A stretch of 64,000 nt of DNA from Diphasiastrum complanatum (GCA_029204225.1 CM055095.1:65928595-65992594), one strand, 5' to 3'; positions 24,501-37,038 are shown, counted from the stretch's first letter. Notes: generated by a model not told the origin, from the letters alone. Translations and numbers: made by a program.

Positions 24501-25219
24501 AATCTATCATTTAAGCTTGTGAAGATTTCTTATTGTACTTCATCATTACCACTCAAATACCCATGAAAAAATCTCCATCCAATCTTATCATAAATTGTTT
24601 CTCCTGTTATCATAAAAAATCAGTGGCATTTTGTTAAGCACTATAATATCAATGGATGGGAGCATTGAAAATTTGATTGTGGATGAGTCTTCATTAGTAC
24701 ACACTCTTTATCTATGCATTACTTTATATTGAATGATAAATATCTTCATAAGCCACATTGCATTCTTTTATTGACATCTTGATTCCTACAAATTCAAAGC
24801 TTTTAAGATTAGGCATATTGTCAGGTAAATTATGCTCATTGCCAAACAATTATGTTTTTTGTGAATCAAAACAAAAGTGTTATGGTTGACTATAATATTT
24901 TATGTTGTATTTTCCTATGTCGATGTCAAAATTATGGCACATTCTACATCGAAACAGCAACCTATGTAGATCTCACTCCAAGATTTTGTATACACTTTAA
25001 AACATGCAACATAGGCAATCTCATGCATGGTACTTTACCCACCTTGTTGGGTGTTGCATGATGAGCTAATTCTAGTGACGTCTTCTCATACAGAAGATGC
25101 ATTGGACATTGATAGCATGTACATCAATCAAAGTCAACCCAGCACAATTCGATAAGTAGAGGGTGATCCAAGTATTTCCATTAACACAAATGTGATGGCT
25201 TTTCACATTTTTGAAATTT
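21547..25219. other. AT-rich intergenic DNA
   Basis: No gene or complete element recognised. The first few hundred bases may be the 3' remains of the copia relic before it. The stretch 22.1-25.0 kb is strongly AT-rich with only chance frames. Confidence 0.55.
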
Positions 25220-25745
25220 TGTGATAGCTCGTTCTTTGCAATTTTTGCAAAATGGAACCAGGGCGTGAACACACAACAATACAAGCAACTGAATACGCAA
25301 AAACGGGGAGGAAAGCGACGTGCAACCAAAATCAGTTAGGATGAGCATAATGCATTCTTTTGATTACTACATCATCTCTTATGCAGATTAGATTAACCAA
25401 TCCCTTCGTTCTTTTTTATATGGAAACAACGTGAGAGAAGACAGAGACATATGCATAACAAGTAGTAGCTACAAGTTACAGAAAATAGCAGTAGCTTGTT
25501 TCTTGTGAGAGAGAATACCTCTCTTGCACCGAAGCGCTGATTTGGGAAACAGAAAGTATTGTTGTAAACTTAATTCTGACAATAGATGAGTTGTAGCATT
25601 TTGCCTATTGTGTGCAATTTGTGAATGATTTGTGATGCTTGCTTGTAGTAGATATAACTTTCGCTGTTTCTCAATTGTTGATTGCTGATTAAACATGATC
25701 TACTGTTTATAAATTAATATCAGATCTGAAATGTCAGTCTGTTGT
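25220..25745 (+). mobile_element. Copia B, upstream LTR copy
   Basis: Similar over about 520 bases to 44398-44930. Shared landmarks are GCTCGTTCTTTGC, GCAAAATGGAACCAGGGCG, GTGAACACACA, GCGACGTGCAACCA and CTTTTGATTACTAC. Orientation agrees with the primer-site region and gag that follow. The downstream end is not defined, because similarity fades before the primer site, so the LTR may reach about 25855. Confidence 0.7.
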
Positions 25746-25855
25746 TTGAAAGATGATTGATCGTAGTACGAAGCAGTAGCTACAGCCACAAAGATCAATT
25801 CGACCCGAGCGTCCACGTTCGCATCAGAATTTTTTTGAAAAGATTATTCCAACAA

Positions 25856-25886
25856 TGGTATCGAAGCTGTAAGGTTATCAGAGCCT
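25856..25886 (+). other. Copia B primer binding site region
   Basis: Two overlapping near-matches to the initiator-Met primer site: TGGTATCGAAGC at 25857 and GGTTATCAGAGCCTGG at about 25873. The second matches best. It precedes the gag frame, as expected. Confidence 0.55.
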
Positions 25887-25898
25887 GGTTACTCAAAC

Positions 25899-26109
25899 TA
25901 TGGCTTCAATCAGTAGCATCCAGACTTTCCTCATCTTAAGAGGAAAAGCTTTATGGCCCTGGGTGGACGACACCAAAGAGATGCTTGCCAGCACAAGCAA
26001 GGAACTTCGTGAGTGGAAAGAGAAGAATGACAAAGCGATAGTTGTCATATCCTCTTCCATCGAAAACATCATCACTCTTGACCTCGCATCTATCTCTAAT
26101 GCAAGAGAG

Positions 26110-26188
<79 letters not shown>

Positions 26189-26268
26189 AATCGCTAATGG
26201 GGTGCACCCATGACAAGGTTTCAGACCAAGTCGCGCAATCAGATCATGCATCTGGAAGATTAACTTAG
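25899..26268 (+). pseudogene. Copia B gag N-terminal fragment with inserted (TC)n
   Basis: A frame starts ATG at 25900 just after the primer site and reads MASISSIQTFLILRGKALWP, EMLASTSKELREWKEKND. It resembles the start of copia gag, where a Trp-containing segment follows a short leader. A 75-base TC run codes an artificial Ser-Leu repeat in the middle; zinc knuckle, PR and IN are missing. Confidence 0.55.
26113..26187. repeat. (TC)n microsatellite inside copia gag
   Basis: Pure TC run of about 75 bases interrupting the gag-like frame. Confidence 0.97.
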
Positions 26269-26279
26269 TTCTGTTGTCA

Positions 26280-26952
26280 ATAGAAGGGACAAAGGCTAAG
26301 TAGTTGCTGAACTTGCACCATCTCCAAGGAGATCTACAAGGGAAAGAAGACAACCTGTCAAGTATACACCAGACAGTTTAGCTTCTACTCAAAAAGGGTT
26401 TTGTGGATTCAGAGGTGAACCACAAACATATGAAGAAGCTGTTGACAGTCCAGAGAAGGACGAATGGATCAAGGCCATGGAAGATGAGATGAACTCCATG
26501 GAGCAGAACAGAGTGTGGAATCTTGAACGAGTAACATTAGATAGGAAGATTGTCAAATGCAAGTGGATCTACAAGTATAAATACAAACCAGACAAAAATG
26601 TATCAAGGTACAAAGGTTTCTCACAAAAGTATGGTGTTGACTATACCGATATCTTTTCTCCTATGTCAAGCATACATCTATATATATATTGTTTGCATAT
26701 GCAGCAGCCTACCGTTTGAAGATCCATATTGTAAACGAGAAGACATCATTTCTGAATGGGAACCTGAAGGAAGAAGTCTACATGGACCAGCCACTAGGCT
26801 TTACCTGTATCTCGTTTGCTGACTATGCCTACAGGATGCACAAGATCATCTACGGATGGAAGCAGTCTGCCAGACAATGGTATAAGAAGAAGGATCATGC
26901 TCTAAGATCTGTTAAATTTACACAAGCCAGTTTGCACAATTGTCACTTGTAA
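26280..26952 (+). pseudogene. Copia B reverse transcriptase, N-terminal part
   Basis: Typical copia sequence: PQTYEEAVDSPEKDEWIKAM, EDEMNSMEQNRVWNL, KCKWIYKYKYKPD, GVDYTDIFSPM, then after a frameshift FLNGNLKEEVYMDQPLGF and KIIYGWKQSARQWYKK. It stops at SLHNCHL near 26950, just before the YVDD region. The missing continuation (VIDGEIIIIGVYVDDML) is found at 42959, in the same strand and phase of the domain, so both are probably one element split by later insertions. Confidence 0.8.
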
Positions 26953-27568
26953 TGACTTTGAGGCCATGTTGTAATCTCACACATGCCAAAGGCATAGGAT
27001 ACCTTATTCTAAGTCAAATCATTAACCTAGATTTGGAATGGTACCTTTGCGATATGTCCAAAGAGTGCATCGTTAGGGTAGAAAATAAGTAGGAGCTAAA
27101 AATAGCATTTTTTTCATTGTTTTTGGATCTCCAGGTATTGACCCTAAATAGGGTGGATCAAGTGGATCTTTAGGCTAGATGTTAGGGTTAGGTTATGATG
27201 AATACATAGAAGCCCTAATATGCTCAGATCTGAGCTCTACATGTATAAATATGTGATGGGATTTCCATCCAATAATGAGCGAAATCGAAATTTTCCTGCT
27301 TGACTAGTTTGAGTCTATGATTTGATTGATGAATGCTATTAGAATATGATTGTTTGTGATGATTGAATGAGTTTGGAGTTGCAGGTACAATACATAGGTA
27401 GCAACAGGCCGTACTTTCACATTTGTGAAGAGTTTTGGAGCTAATTCATGGAGTTCAAGCCAAGATAAGCTATGAATCAATGCATTGATTAGTAATCTAG
27501 CTTCTAGATCTTGTTTGGATCTTAAGTAGGCGATTTTTCCATCATTTCTATTTGTTGTATTTTTATCA
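26953..27568 (+). mobile_element. Copia A 5' LTR (left end not fixed)
   Basis: The right end is set by the primer site at 27569 and reads TTTTTATCA. A TATA-like TGTATAAATATG lies at about 27240. The left end must lie after the break in copia B at 26952. I cannot name the exact TG start and no second copy is seen. Confidence 0.55.
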
Positions 27569-27581
27569 TGGTATCAGATCC
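27569..27581 (+). other. Copia A primer binding site
   Basis: TGGTATCAGATCC matches the initiator-Met primer site (TGGTATCAGAGCC) at 12 of 13 positions. Confidence 0.8.
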
Positions 27582-27945
27582 GTTCCAATAAATGAACTTC
27601 ACTTCATGCTAGAATCATAGATTTTGATGCAATTCAAGCATTGATTGCTATCTAGACATAATCTATGAGTAGTACCTTCAATTCTTGATCAATTTGAGTG
27701 AAGAGCAATATAATGGTTTTTGATTTACAGGCTTTTTAGCCTCAAAATCTGATTTGTGGTCATCTCTTATCAATTGGATTAAAATAACAAGTATTTTGCA
27801 CTTTCCTCATATTGATGCTACTCGATTTGTGGAGTCTATCACAAGGAATAGTTTTCAATCAATCAAAAGGAAGGTAGATTCTTATCTTTGGTACTGAAAT
27901 AGGTCGTTCTTAGACTTATTGAGATCTTAGAAATTCAATTTTGGG

Positions 27946-28041
27946 GTCAGCCCAAAGACTTTGATAAGTGCTCATCAAGGGAATGCAATTCTAGTCAGCC
28001 CAAAGACTTTGATAAGAGCTCATCAACGGAATGCAATTCTA
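27946..28041 (+). repeat. 48-bp tandem duplication in copia A leader
   Basis: Two copies (27946-27993, 27994-28041) of a unit beginning GTCAGCCCAAAGACTTTGAT and ending GCAATTCTA, with two mismatches by eye. It lies between primer site and gag. Confidence 0.9.
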
Positions 28042-28415
28042 GTCAAGATTGTGTTTAATTTTGCTTGATTTGTGAGATAGTTTTGGATTGATTATTGCAT
28101 GATGATTCAACCTGATCTTGTAGGAATGATTTAAAGAGGCATTTATGTGCATATCATTTCTTTTTGGTTCAGGTTAGGTGAATTTTGTATCCTTGTAAAG
28201 TCGAGATCAAGGAGGAGGCAATTCTAGATCCAATTTTCAAGCTAGTTTTCATTCTTGTTGACATTAATAGATTTGATTTGGCTTAAGATCAGGTAGGATC
28301 TTAATGAGAGGTCAAGTTTTGAGCTTTCTCAAGTCCCTAGGTAGTGGGATAGCTAGTCTTTCAATCATTTCTATTTTGCATCTATTCTTGTGATCAAGAT
28401 CTTGTTTAAAGATAG

Positions 28416-29240
28416 ATGGCTTCAATGAATGCATATCTTTTGGATTCACATGATAGATTGAATGCTTCTAATTACTCAATTTGGAACCTAAGAATGGAAT
28501 CAATTCTTATTTTACAAGATCTAATGGATATAGTGAGTGGTGAAGAGGATGAGCCTATTCACCCTCAAGAAGCTACAAAAGGAGGTGCAAGGTTGCTCTC
28601 CATTGTATAAAAATGAATGTAGCTAATGAGCTTGTTAAAGAGGTAGGTGCTTGCACCTCGGCTCAAGAAGCATGGGAAACTCTTCAAAAGATATATGAAC
28701 CCAAGAATACTTCAAGGTTTCTATCCTTGAAGAATCAAATCCTTCAATGTTTTCAAGCTAAAGGAGAGAGTGGACATTCATATGTGTTGAGAGTTAAGGA
28801 CTTAAACAAGAAGCTTGCTTACATAGGAGATTCCATTAAGGAAAGTGAACTTGTTCAACTAATCTTGAATGGTTTGAGTGTGAATTTTGCTACCCTAGTG
28901 CAAGGCTATGCAATTATGGGCAAGTTGCCCTCACTTGAAGATCTCCAAGGAGTCCTCATGGTCGAGGAGAGTAGGAGAACTCACATCAAGTCAAGAATGG
29001 AGAAGCTCTCCCTCAATGATGGAGCTTTCACCAAGAGAAAGAGAAAATCCAAAGGCAAGGGTGCTACATTCAAGAAGAACCAAGTCAAAGTTGAAGATCA
29101 AGAAGGATCTTCAAGTCCAAGCTCGAGCAACCAAAGAAGGATAAGTCAAAGATCAAATGCTACTTTTGTGGCAAGATGGGGCACTCTGCCTCGGAGTGCT
29201 TCAAGAAGAAGCAATCTCAAAGTCAAGCAAAGCTAGGCCA
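28416..29240 (+). pseudogene. Copia A gag (UBN2-type) with zinc knuckle
   Basis: The start MASMNAYLLDSHDRLNASNY, then WNLRMESILILQDLMDIV is the usual beginning of plant copia gag. After a frameshift at about 28610 it continues ACTSAQEAWETLQKIYEPKN, FLSLKNQILQCFQAKGESGH, LILNGL and a basic tail. The CCHC knuckle CYFCGKMGHSASECFKK is at about 29158-29210 in a third frame. The capsid-like gag packages element RNA. Two frameshifts make it non-functional. Confidence 0.87.
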
Positions 29241-29310
29241 AGAAGAAGAGAAGAACTGTCATGAAGATTCACTCATGATGTCAAGTTTCTCATCTTCAAG
29301 CATAAGAGGT

Positions 29311-30750
29311 GACGACCCTTGGTGGATAGATAGTGGGGCTAGCTCCCACATGACAAGTAAGAGGGAATAATTTTTAACCTTATCTACCTATGATGGACCT
29401 ATCAAGTCAATTTTTACAGCAAATGATTATGATTGTAAGGTAGAAGGCATAGGATCCATACCTTTATGCTTGGGATCTTCAAGGAAGATCAAGATTGATG
29501 GAGTACTTTACATTCCTGGTATCACTAAGAACTTGCTTAGTGTAGGACAATTGTTTGACAATGGTTTGATTGTGGAGTTCACCACAAATGCATGTAACAT
29601 CAAGAAGGATGGCAAGATCATTGCTAGAGGCATAAGATTTGGAAGATTATTCAAACTAGATGCCTATGTGGATGCTAATATTGTGATGCTAGCCAAGGAG
29701 ACCAAACTATCCAACCATAGTCTTTGGCACAAAAGACTTGGTCACATCAACTCAAAGTCCATGGAGGTCATGTGCAAGGAGGAGCTTGTCTTAGGACTTC
29801 CAAGATCCTTGGAAAAGGAGGAGAAAGTATGTGAACTATGTGCTATCTCAAAAGCACATAAGAATCCCTTCTCAAGTTCAATCACAAAGACAACTCATGA
29901 ACTTGAGTTGATCCACTCGGAGGTACACTTTGCAAGTACAATGTCCAACGGAGGTGCCACCATGTTTGTTACATTCATAGATGATTACTCAAGATTTTGT
30001 TGGGTATTCTTACTTTCATCTAAAGCACAAGTATTTTAAAGCTTTCTTAAATTCAAAGCATTTGTTGAAAGCATCTTGATCACAAGATCAAAAAATTTAG
30101 AAGTGATACTGGTGGAGAATATATCTCCAATGCATTTGAAGATTTTTGTGATCAAGAAGGGATTAAAAAAATATTATCTTGTCCCTACACCCCTCAACAA
30201 AATGGGGTAGCCGAGAGGAGGAATAGGACATTGTGTGAATGTTCTAAAGCCTTAAGGATCGATGCATGTTTACCAAATTTTTTTGGGAGAAGCTCTCACT
30301 TGTGCTAGCCATTTGATGAATAGAGTTCCATGTAGAGCAAAACACCCTTTGAAGTCTTGTATGGGAGGAAGCCAAATCTCAAGGACTTAAAGGTGTTTGG
30401 ATGCATTTGCTGTGCATACACCTTTGGAGAAAAGGACCAAGGAAGATCCATCATCAATCAAAGGTATTATGCTCAGGTATGGAAAAGCAAGCAAGGGATA
30501 TAAGGTATACATTCCATCTTCAAACAATTTTGTTTTTCTAGAGATATCATTTTTGATGAGGATAATATGCATAGACTTGTTGATGTCTCAATGAAATTAC
30601 CTATCAAGAGGGAGGTGGCCAAGGATCAAGATGTCATAGATCTTGAGGAGGAGCTAGAGCCAAGTGAACCAATCACTCCAAGAAGATCATCAAGGGTAAG
30701 AATGGAGCCATTGAGGCTCACATACCAAGACAAGGGGAAGCAAGCCTAGG
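29311..30750 (+). pseudogene. Copia A protease and integrase
   Basis: Protease active site WWIDSGASSHMT at about 29322-29357, followed by a TAA. Then GVLYIPGITKNLLSVGQL, the GAG-pre-integrase zinc region SLWHKRLGHINSKSM with H-H then CELC near 29830, and the integrase core FIDDYSRFCWVFLL. The core continues after a TAA at about 30037 through SDTGGEYISNAF, TPQQNGVAERRNRTL (the Glu of the DDE triad) and RKPNLKDLKVFGC. The post-integrase linker PITPRRSSRVR runs to about 30750. Several stops and shifts. The copia sequence ends near 30830, where antisense gypsy begins. Confidence 0.87.
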
Positions 30751-30836
30751 GTAATCCATCTTCATCTTTTGCACTCATTTCAAGTTTTGAAGAACCTTCA
30801 TGTTTAGAAGATGCATTGAGTGGAGGGGAGAATTGC

Positions 30837-33800
30837 GGCATGACTGGTACGGGGATTTGTGGTCCGGCTTCCAACACTCGAGCGGCTATTTTTTCATGGG
30901 CAGTGATGGTCTCTTTAGCCTTTGCCAACTCGGTTGAAGCTGCTTCTTTGAACCTGTCAAAGCGGCCTTGAAATCCGTGAAGGGCCACTTTGTATGTCTC
31001 CACTTTTTTGAACAAATATGCAATCTCCGTCGGTGTGACCGGATGATCTGGTATTTGTGTTTGAAGATACACATCACGCTCAAGGGTGGTCGCATCCAAT
31101 TCACCTTGAAGCCACGTGCGATCTTGTTCAGCCATCTATAATTGCCCCTTCAGCAACTGCACCTGTTGCTTTGCATCCTGCATGGCCTTATCCACCTGAT
31201 CCTATGCGGTTGTCAGGGCGTTTTGTAGGGAGCTGATGTATTCTTCCAAGCGATCAGCTTGTTGCTGGGCCAACTTCCTTTTAGCTTCAGCCTTGTCTTC
31301 ATGTTGTTTGGCAATTTTCAACTCTCGATCAGCTGGACAAGTTTCTAGCTGATTAGAGCATTTTCGGACCCCAGATCAGAGATTCTTTGTTCCATTTCTT
31401 TCTTTTTATCCATCATCGACTGGATCACTTGCGCAAGGCTTGAAACCAGATCTAGAGCATCCCCAGAATCGACAGTTGTGGAGGCGGCAGCAGCAATAGG
31501 ACCTGATGGAGCTATCCTTGGTTGGCGTGGAATAGGTGCCACTACGTCTTCTTCTTCAAAATGGTCTTCCTCTTCAAACCCTTTAGGCATTGTGGCGTCG
31601 AACTATTTTGTTGATTTTACAGCTTTCTCGACCCGAAGTGCGGCTGGACTATCTTTCATATGAGGTTATTGGCTGACATCTTCAACACCAACAATAGATT
31701 CATGGATATGTCCGAATCCTCTTATAGGGGATTGGAGTTCAAAGGGCGTAGGGCTCTTGTTGTAAAGCTGACTCGGGTGCACCCAGTGTGCCCTGTAAGA
31801 CTCTAAGGGGTGACACTCTCTAAGGTCCCAGAGCAAGTTAGAACGTCAAGGACTGAGCCTCCGACCTGTGGTGAGCCAATCAAGTAATCACAAGTCATGA
31901 GCTAGCTCTAGAGCTCGAGTCATGGCCTAGTCAGGAAGCAAGTTGATTCTGCCACTGGGACGGCTCCCGGGACCCATGTCTGGAAGCCAGACTGATTCTG
32001 CCAGGATTGCCAGGCTTAATCAGCAAAATAAAAACTAAGTCCTAAAAGCGTGCTTTACCAGAAAGCACTATATCTTAGGACAGAGGGGGTGCGCCGAATC
32101 ATAGCGAAACTATAGGGGGGAGTCCGGCAGACAGAAACTTGGGTAGCTCAACCAGCGCCAGGGATCCAATCACCAGGTCTTAGCTCCCTTTACCAGCACA
32201 AGCCAGACACAATGCCTAGCACGTGTTGGTGGCCCCGAGACCGGTCAGTCTATGTATGAATGTAACCTCTTCCAGATCTAATAAAGTTGATCCTTGGGGA
32301 TGATTACCATTTCGTTTTCGCCTCCGAGACTGGTCCAAGTGGAAGGACTCTTACTACAACCTTTTTGCATCACTGGCGCCTAAGGGTCCACGTCATCAAC
32401 GTGTGGCTTGCCGCTAAGCCAATTGGTCAGTTTGGCGACCATTATGCCTTGGGTTTCATGTGTGGCTTGTCTTTGCCTTTGGTTACCTTTTGGGGACGGA
32501 TTCTGAGTTGGCTTTTGGGTTAGTTGGGATTTCAGTTTTCTTAAGTCTGAATGGTTAAGCTTGTTACATTTCTGAGTTGGCTTTTACGTAAGTGCATGAT
32601 GGATGAATGTTAGACTTAAGCGCGTGTTGGGAAAACCGCTCAAGTCTCAGTGCCCTTTGAGACACCAACACAACAGCTCTGAGGCATTTCAAAAAATTTG
32701 GTAGCCCCAAGGGGGTCGGAATCATCGAACATATCCATAAAGAATTGTGTGATTGGTGAGGTGGCTTCGGTGTGTGGGGGTGAGGCGGCCTAGGCAGCTG
32801 TGATGGGAATGGTAGGCCCAATGGTCACAGACTGTCCTTGGTTGGAAGCAAAGGTGATGAAAGCATCAGAGGCTAGGGGAATGGGAAGTTCAGTGCGAAC
32901 AGCAGCATGGGGTGGAAGCGCAGCTGACGAGGTATGCCTAGTGTGACGTTGTGACGCGGAAGGCGAGTCAAGAATAACGATCTCGCTGCGTGGACGATGA
33001 TGACTATGAGAACTCGAGGCCTAGTGAGATGACTCAGCCGATGCTTCTTCGTAGACCAAAAGCACACTGTTTTCTAAGTGAGAAGCGTCTAAACTTGGAC
33101 AATAAAGAGCCGGCAGCGAACTGCTGCTTAGTATTGGCCTTAATAGCTCGTTTGAGCTCACCAAAAATAGTCTTGAACCAATTATATGGTTCAAGAGGGG
33201 CTTTGGCTAACTTGGTGTGAGACTTCACTATCCTATGGAGGATCTGTGATGTGATGCGGTCTTTCCTGAGGTTGCCAACCATCGGAAAGTTGTTCAGTAG
33301 CTGGGCAGCAGCGTGGATTGAAGGCTCAGTGATGGCTTTCAGAAGGTAGCCATCATTGGTCCAGTGCAGATCGTTGGCGAGGTCAATATGTGGCTTGATG
33401 GTCTGTTTGGCATGCTTGTGATTGGGTGAGGCCTGCGTGCTAGATGATATACCTATAGCTGCAAGGGCGGCATCAGTGACGCGCACCTTATTTGGAAAGT
33501 GATATAAAATTTGGATTTCTCTTCTTTCCACGTACTGAAGGCAAAAGTGGTGAAATCCATATTGATGCGACCAAAAAAGGCTCTCTCATAAATATCCATT
33601 GTAGTGAGCAAAGGCTCCGCAAGGGTGTATATTTCTCATTTTTATCACAATTTAATACCCATCCACTGAGTGGCCATGCTTGTGCTAGGAAGAATCATGA
33701 TGTCCGTTGCAGATAGGACATCACGATGGATAGTATAGCGCAGAGACTGGGAAGTATCGGTAGAAGACATGATGATCAGAAAAAAAAATATAAAATGCGT

Positions 33801-33905
33801 AAAAGTGTATCAGAAAGTAATGCAGAATTTTTGGAAGGCTTTGGTCACAAGAAAAATTCACAAGAGCTTCGCTAGCACAAGTGAGGAATGAATCGAATTC
33901 AGTCA
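30837..33905 (-). pseudogene. Extra reading frames downstream of gypsy integrase
   Basis: Three minus-strand pieces follow the integrase. 33905-33034, with shifts, includes VERREIQILYHFPNKVRVTD, LHWTNDGYLLKAITEPSIHA and APLEPYNWFKTIFGELKRA. 31590-31345 is acidic, then QSMMDKKKEMEQRISDLGSE, a likely coiled coil. 31135-30837 is also helical (LFKKVETYKVALHGF, STELAKAKETITAHEK). I do not recognise the family. Downstream or env-like reading frames are known in Tat and Athila elements. An LTR fragment at 31758-32560 interrupts the middle. Confidence 0.5.
31758..32560 (+). mobile_element. LTR fragment related to the 48.6-kb element
   Basis: It starts TGTTGTAAAGC, exactly like the LTR at 48626. It keeps the same landmarks in order: GTGCTTTACCA, AGAGGGGGTGC, GCCGAATC, ACTATAGGGG, AGCTCCCTT, GACCGGTCA and AATAAA at 32280. 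Sequence between landmarks has diverged widely. The upstream phrase GAGCCTCCGAC, seen just before the 3' LTR of the other element (52023), here lies inside at about 31856. The right edge is approximate. Confidence 0.55.
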
Positions 33906-33949
33906 TTTTATAGGTACACTAAATACTAGTTTGGCTGATCAGTTCTGAA

Positions 33950-34603
33950 CAAAAATTTGCAGGCATGTACAATACTGTGAAAATAGGCTTTAAAAATCTT
34001 GGCGAAGGTTTCTGGGGATCTGAACCTATCAGGCGAATGTTTTCCAGGTCCGGTGAAGGATGAACCTTAGCCCAGGAGGGTCCTTTGCCCAAGTACTATC
34101 ATAAATGTATTTTTTCACAATCTGAACCTATGGATTACCTAATTTTAACATTTTAAGATCATCTAGCAGGTCGGCGAAGGTTCATAATGAGATTAAGATT
34201 CTCGGTGAAGGTTCCCAAAATGGCATATCAATGATACTTCGCCTAACTCAAAAACTGGGCTTTCTCTTGACAGGAACCTTCACCCTCCTCAAATTAGATA
34301 AATCTAGAGTGGATGTACAATCTGAGAGCTCAGCGAAGGTTTCTGGTACTGTATAGGCCAAATCTGACCAAAATAGTGATTTTCTAAGTCTTTTTCCATC
34401 AAAAAATTATTCTGCTTCCTTTTCCCTATGCTGATGACTTTCTGACTTTTGCTCATTAGTCTTTTCTCATTTTTTGCTTTACTTTACGTTTTTTTTTTTT
34501 TACTGTCTTTTTCCAAAAATCTCAACAAATTAAGTGCTTGCTGAACTGGCGGAACAGGCTGCCAAAACTTGCGTAATCGGCTGCCATTCACCGGAGTATC
34601 AAA
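33950..34603 (-). other. Gypsy spacer with GGCGAAGGTT repeats
   Basis: Non-coding DNA between integrase and the extra reading frames. The motif GGCGAAGGTT, with small variants, appears about five times (near 34000, 34054, 34170, 34200, 34330). The same motif fills the leader at 40.6-41.3 kb. Confidence 0.65.
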
Positions 34604-35653
34604 TCATTTTCCATCCAAGTGCTCAAGAATTACTACGCCATAGTTCAAGATTTTCTTCACTTTATACGAGCCTTCACCGGTAAACTTCGATTTTCCCTTG
34701 ATCAGATTGGTTTTGTACATCAATGCCATATCTCCTGCTTTCAGATCTTTTTTGTGTAATCGACGATCGTGCCATGCCTTGCGACATGCTTTCTCTGCTG
34801 CTAAGGCATGAACTGCCATCAATCGAGTTTCACATAATTTGTGCAACGCTTCATGACGGAGTTGTAAAGACTTATCATCATTTAATCGTTCTGTTGTTGC
34901 TATGCGTAAGGATGGGATAAAAAATTCAATTGGCATAACAACATCTTGACCATAAACGGTAAGCGGTTCTGAATGCCCATAATGCTGCATACAGTTTATA
35001 GTCCCAATCAGATCGACTCGCTTCAACTGTCTTTGTCATAATGGTGTAGAGAATCTTATTGAAAGATTCAACCTAGCCATTCCCTCTGGGATAGTAGGGA
35101 GTACTAAATCTGTGTATAACAAAAAAATCTTTTCATATAGAAACTTGGCCGTAGGTTTCGCATCAGCAACTTTGACAGCTTTGGCTTCAACCCACTTGGT
35201 CATATAATCAGTTGCGACGATAATGTATCGGGCCTGATATCCTTGCGCGGCAGGGTGAATAGGTCCAACATAATCCAGTCCCCATTTTTCAAACGGTGCT
35301 TGAGATAAAACCGGATGCAAGAGTTCATAGTTCTGTCGAGTAGGTCGTCGTGCTCGCTGGCAAACATCACATGTCTGAATAAAATTTTCTGTGTCCTTGT
35401 GAAGCGTAGGCCACCAACAACCTAATTGTAAACGTTTGCGAACAGTAATATTTGTAGAGAAGTGTCCTCCACCCATGCCATCATGTGAAAACATAATTAA
35501 ATTTGGTACTTCATGTGGTAAAACACACCTTCGTAAAATATTATCTGATCCACAACGATATAATTGTCCTGCAATCAATTGATAAGGTTGAGCCTTATGA
35601 ATCAATTGTCTCTTCTGTACTTTTGTCAGGAAGTCATTCGATTGTCCTAGCAT
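34604..35653 (-). pseudogene. Gypsy integrase
   Basis: Minus strand. An H-H-C-C zinc module (HDGMGGGHFSTNITVRKRL, then QTCDVCQRARRP) precedes the catalytic core start PFEKWGLDYVGPIHP and VATDYMTKWVEA. A frameshift near 35030-35100 removes the centre of the core. The C-terminal part (35026-34604) has YGQDVVMPIEFFIPS, the KAWHDRR segment, LKAGDMALMYK and FTGEGSYKVKKIL. Integrase inserts the cDNA into the genome; this copy is broken. Confidence 0.85.
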
Positions 35654-35730
35654 CAGGTACTCAACAATATCTGTTCAATTCGCGAAACGTGATCAGCTAG
35701 ATAATGTTGCTTGCCCTTTCAAACCACAAT

Positions 35731-37023
35731 TTAAAAGTCAAGTTCAGTCAATAACAATAACCATCTTGCAATAGTCCAGTATTGCATGTCTTGTTTACCA
35801 AATAAAGTAACGGTTGATGATCCGTATAAAATGCAAAGTGCGTTTCCATGAGGTAGTGCAGATTTCCGAACAGAAAAAATCATGGCTAATGCCTCACGTT
35901 CTGTTGTTGAATAATTCTTTTCTGGATCTGTAAGCTGTCTGCTTGCAAATCGTATAGGATAATCTTTCTTATAGTCACCTGGTTGCGTCAAAAGTGATCT
36001 AATGGCGTATTTTGAGGCATCCGTATGAACATGAAATTCTATCGTCCAATCTGAAGAACGCAGTATTGGTGCTGAAGTTAAGGCATTTTTAATTTTTTCA
36101 AAGGCTTCTAACGCTTCTACTGTCCAAATAGGAACAATAGTCAATTTGTATATAGGTCGTGCTAAATCCGCAAAGAAGATAATAAAGATTCGATAGTAGT
36201 CCGCATGACCCATAAACACGTAAACTCCACAAATTGTTGCTGGCGGTGGCAATTCCACAATAACTTTGATCTTAGAATAATCCGTGGCAATACCATGTCT
36301 TGATATCACATGTCCAAGCACAACTCCGTGGGAAACCCATATCTGACATTTTTTTGGATTTAGAGAAATCTGATATTTGCGGCATCTTTCAAATACTTTT
36401 TCCAATCGATCCAGGTGGTCTGTATCTGTACTATGAACCCCCAAGTCGTCCAAGTAAATTTCAAGGAATTTTTGCAGATAATCTTTAAAAGCAAATTGCA
36501 TTACTCTTTGGAATGAACTTGGTGCATTACAGAGTCCAAACGACATTACTTTGTAAGCATAGGTGCCCCATTCTGTTGCAAAAGCAATTTTATGGCAATC
36601 GGCAGGTGCAATCTTAACCTAGTTGTAACCACTAAATCCATCCAAGAAACTATAAGCTTCCGCTCCAACGAGGCGATCTAAAATGCTTTCAGTAAAAGGT
36701 AACAGAAAGTGATCCTTTCGCGTCACTTTGTTCAACGCTTTGAGATTCACATAGATCCGCAATTTTCCATTTCTCTTAGGAACAATGACAATCGGTGAAA
36801 TCCATTTAATATGCTCGATCTCATAAATAAAATTGGCGTCAAGCAATCTCTGAAGTTCTTTCTTTATTAGGTCCACCACATTAGGATTACAGTGATAGAA
36901 CTTTGTAACCTTTGGAACTGCATCAGGTACTAAAGGTATGATATGTTCAGTCACTGATGTTGGAATACCCTTCAAATTTTGATAAGTCCATGCAAAGCAA
37001 TCTTGATACTTAATAAGTAACAA
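35731..37023 (-). pseudogene. Gypsy reverse transcriptase and RNase H
   Basis: Minus strand, from 37023: CFAWTYQNLKGIP, WISPIVIVPKRNGKLRIYVN, DHFLLPFTESILDRL, FLDGFSGYN, then TAG, then MSFGLCNAPSSFQRVM and EIYLDDLGVHS (intact YLDD). RNase H follows with FHVHTDASKYAI, IRFASRQLTDPEKNYSTTE and REALAMIFSV. The TAG after FSGYN sits where gypsy RTs have Gln (CAG), so one C-to-T change explains it. The tail is degraded near 35850. Confidence 0.9.
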
Positions 37024-37038
37024 GTGGAGTGCTTGATA

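Noticed and set aside
32287-32523. Plus-strand frame next to the LTR fragment
   Set aside because: It lies inside the diverged LTR-like segment and has no counterpart in the 48.6-kb LTR.
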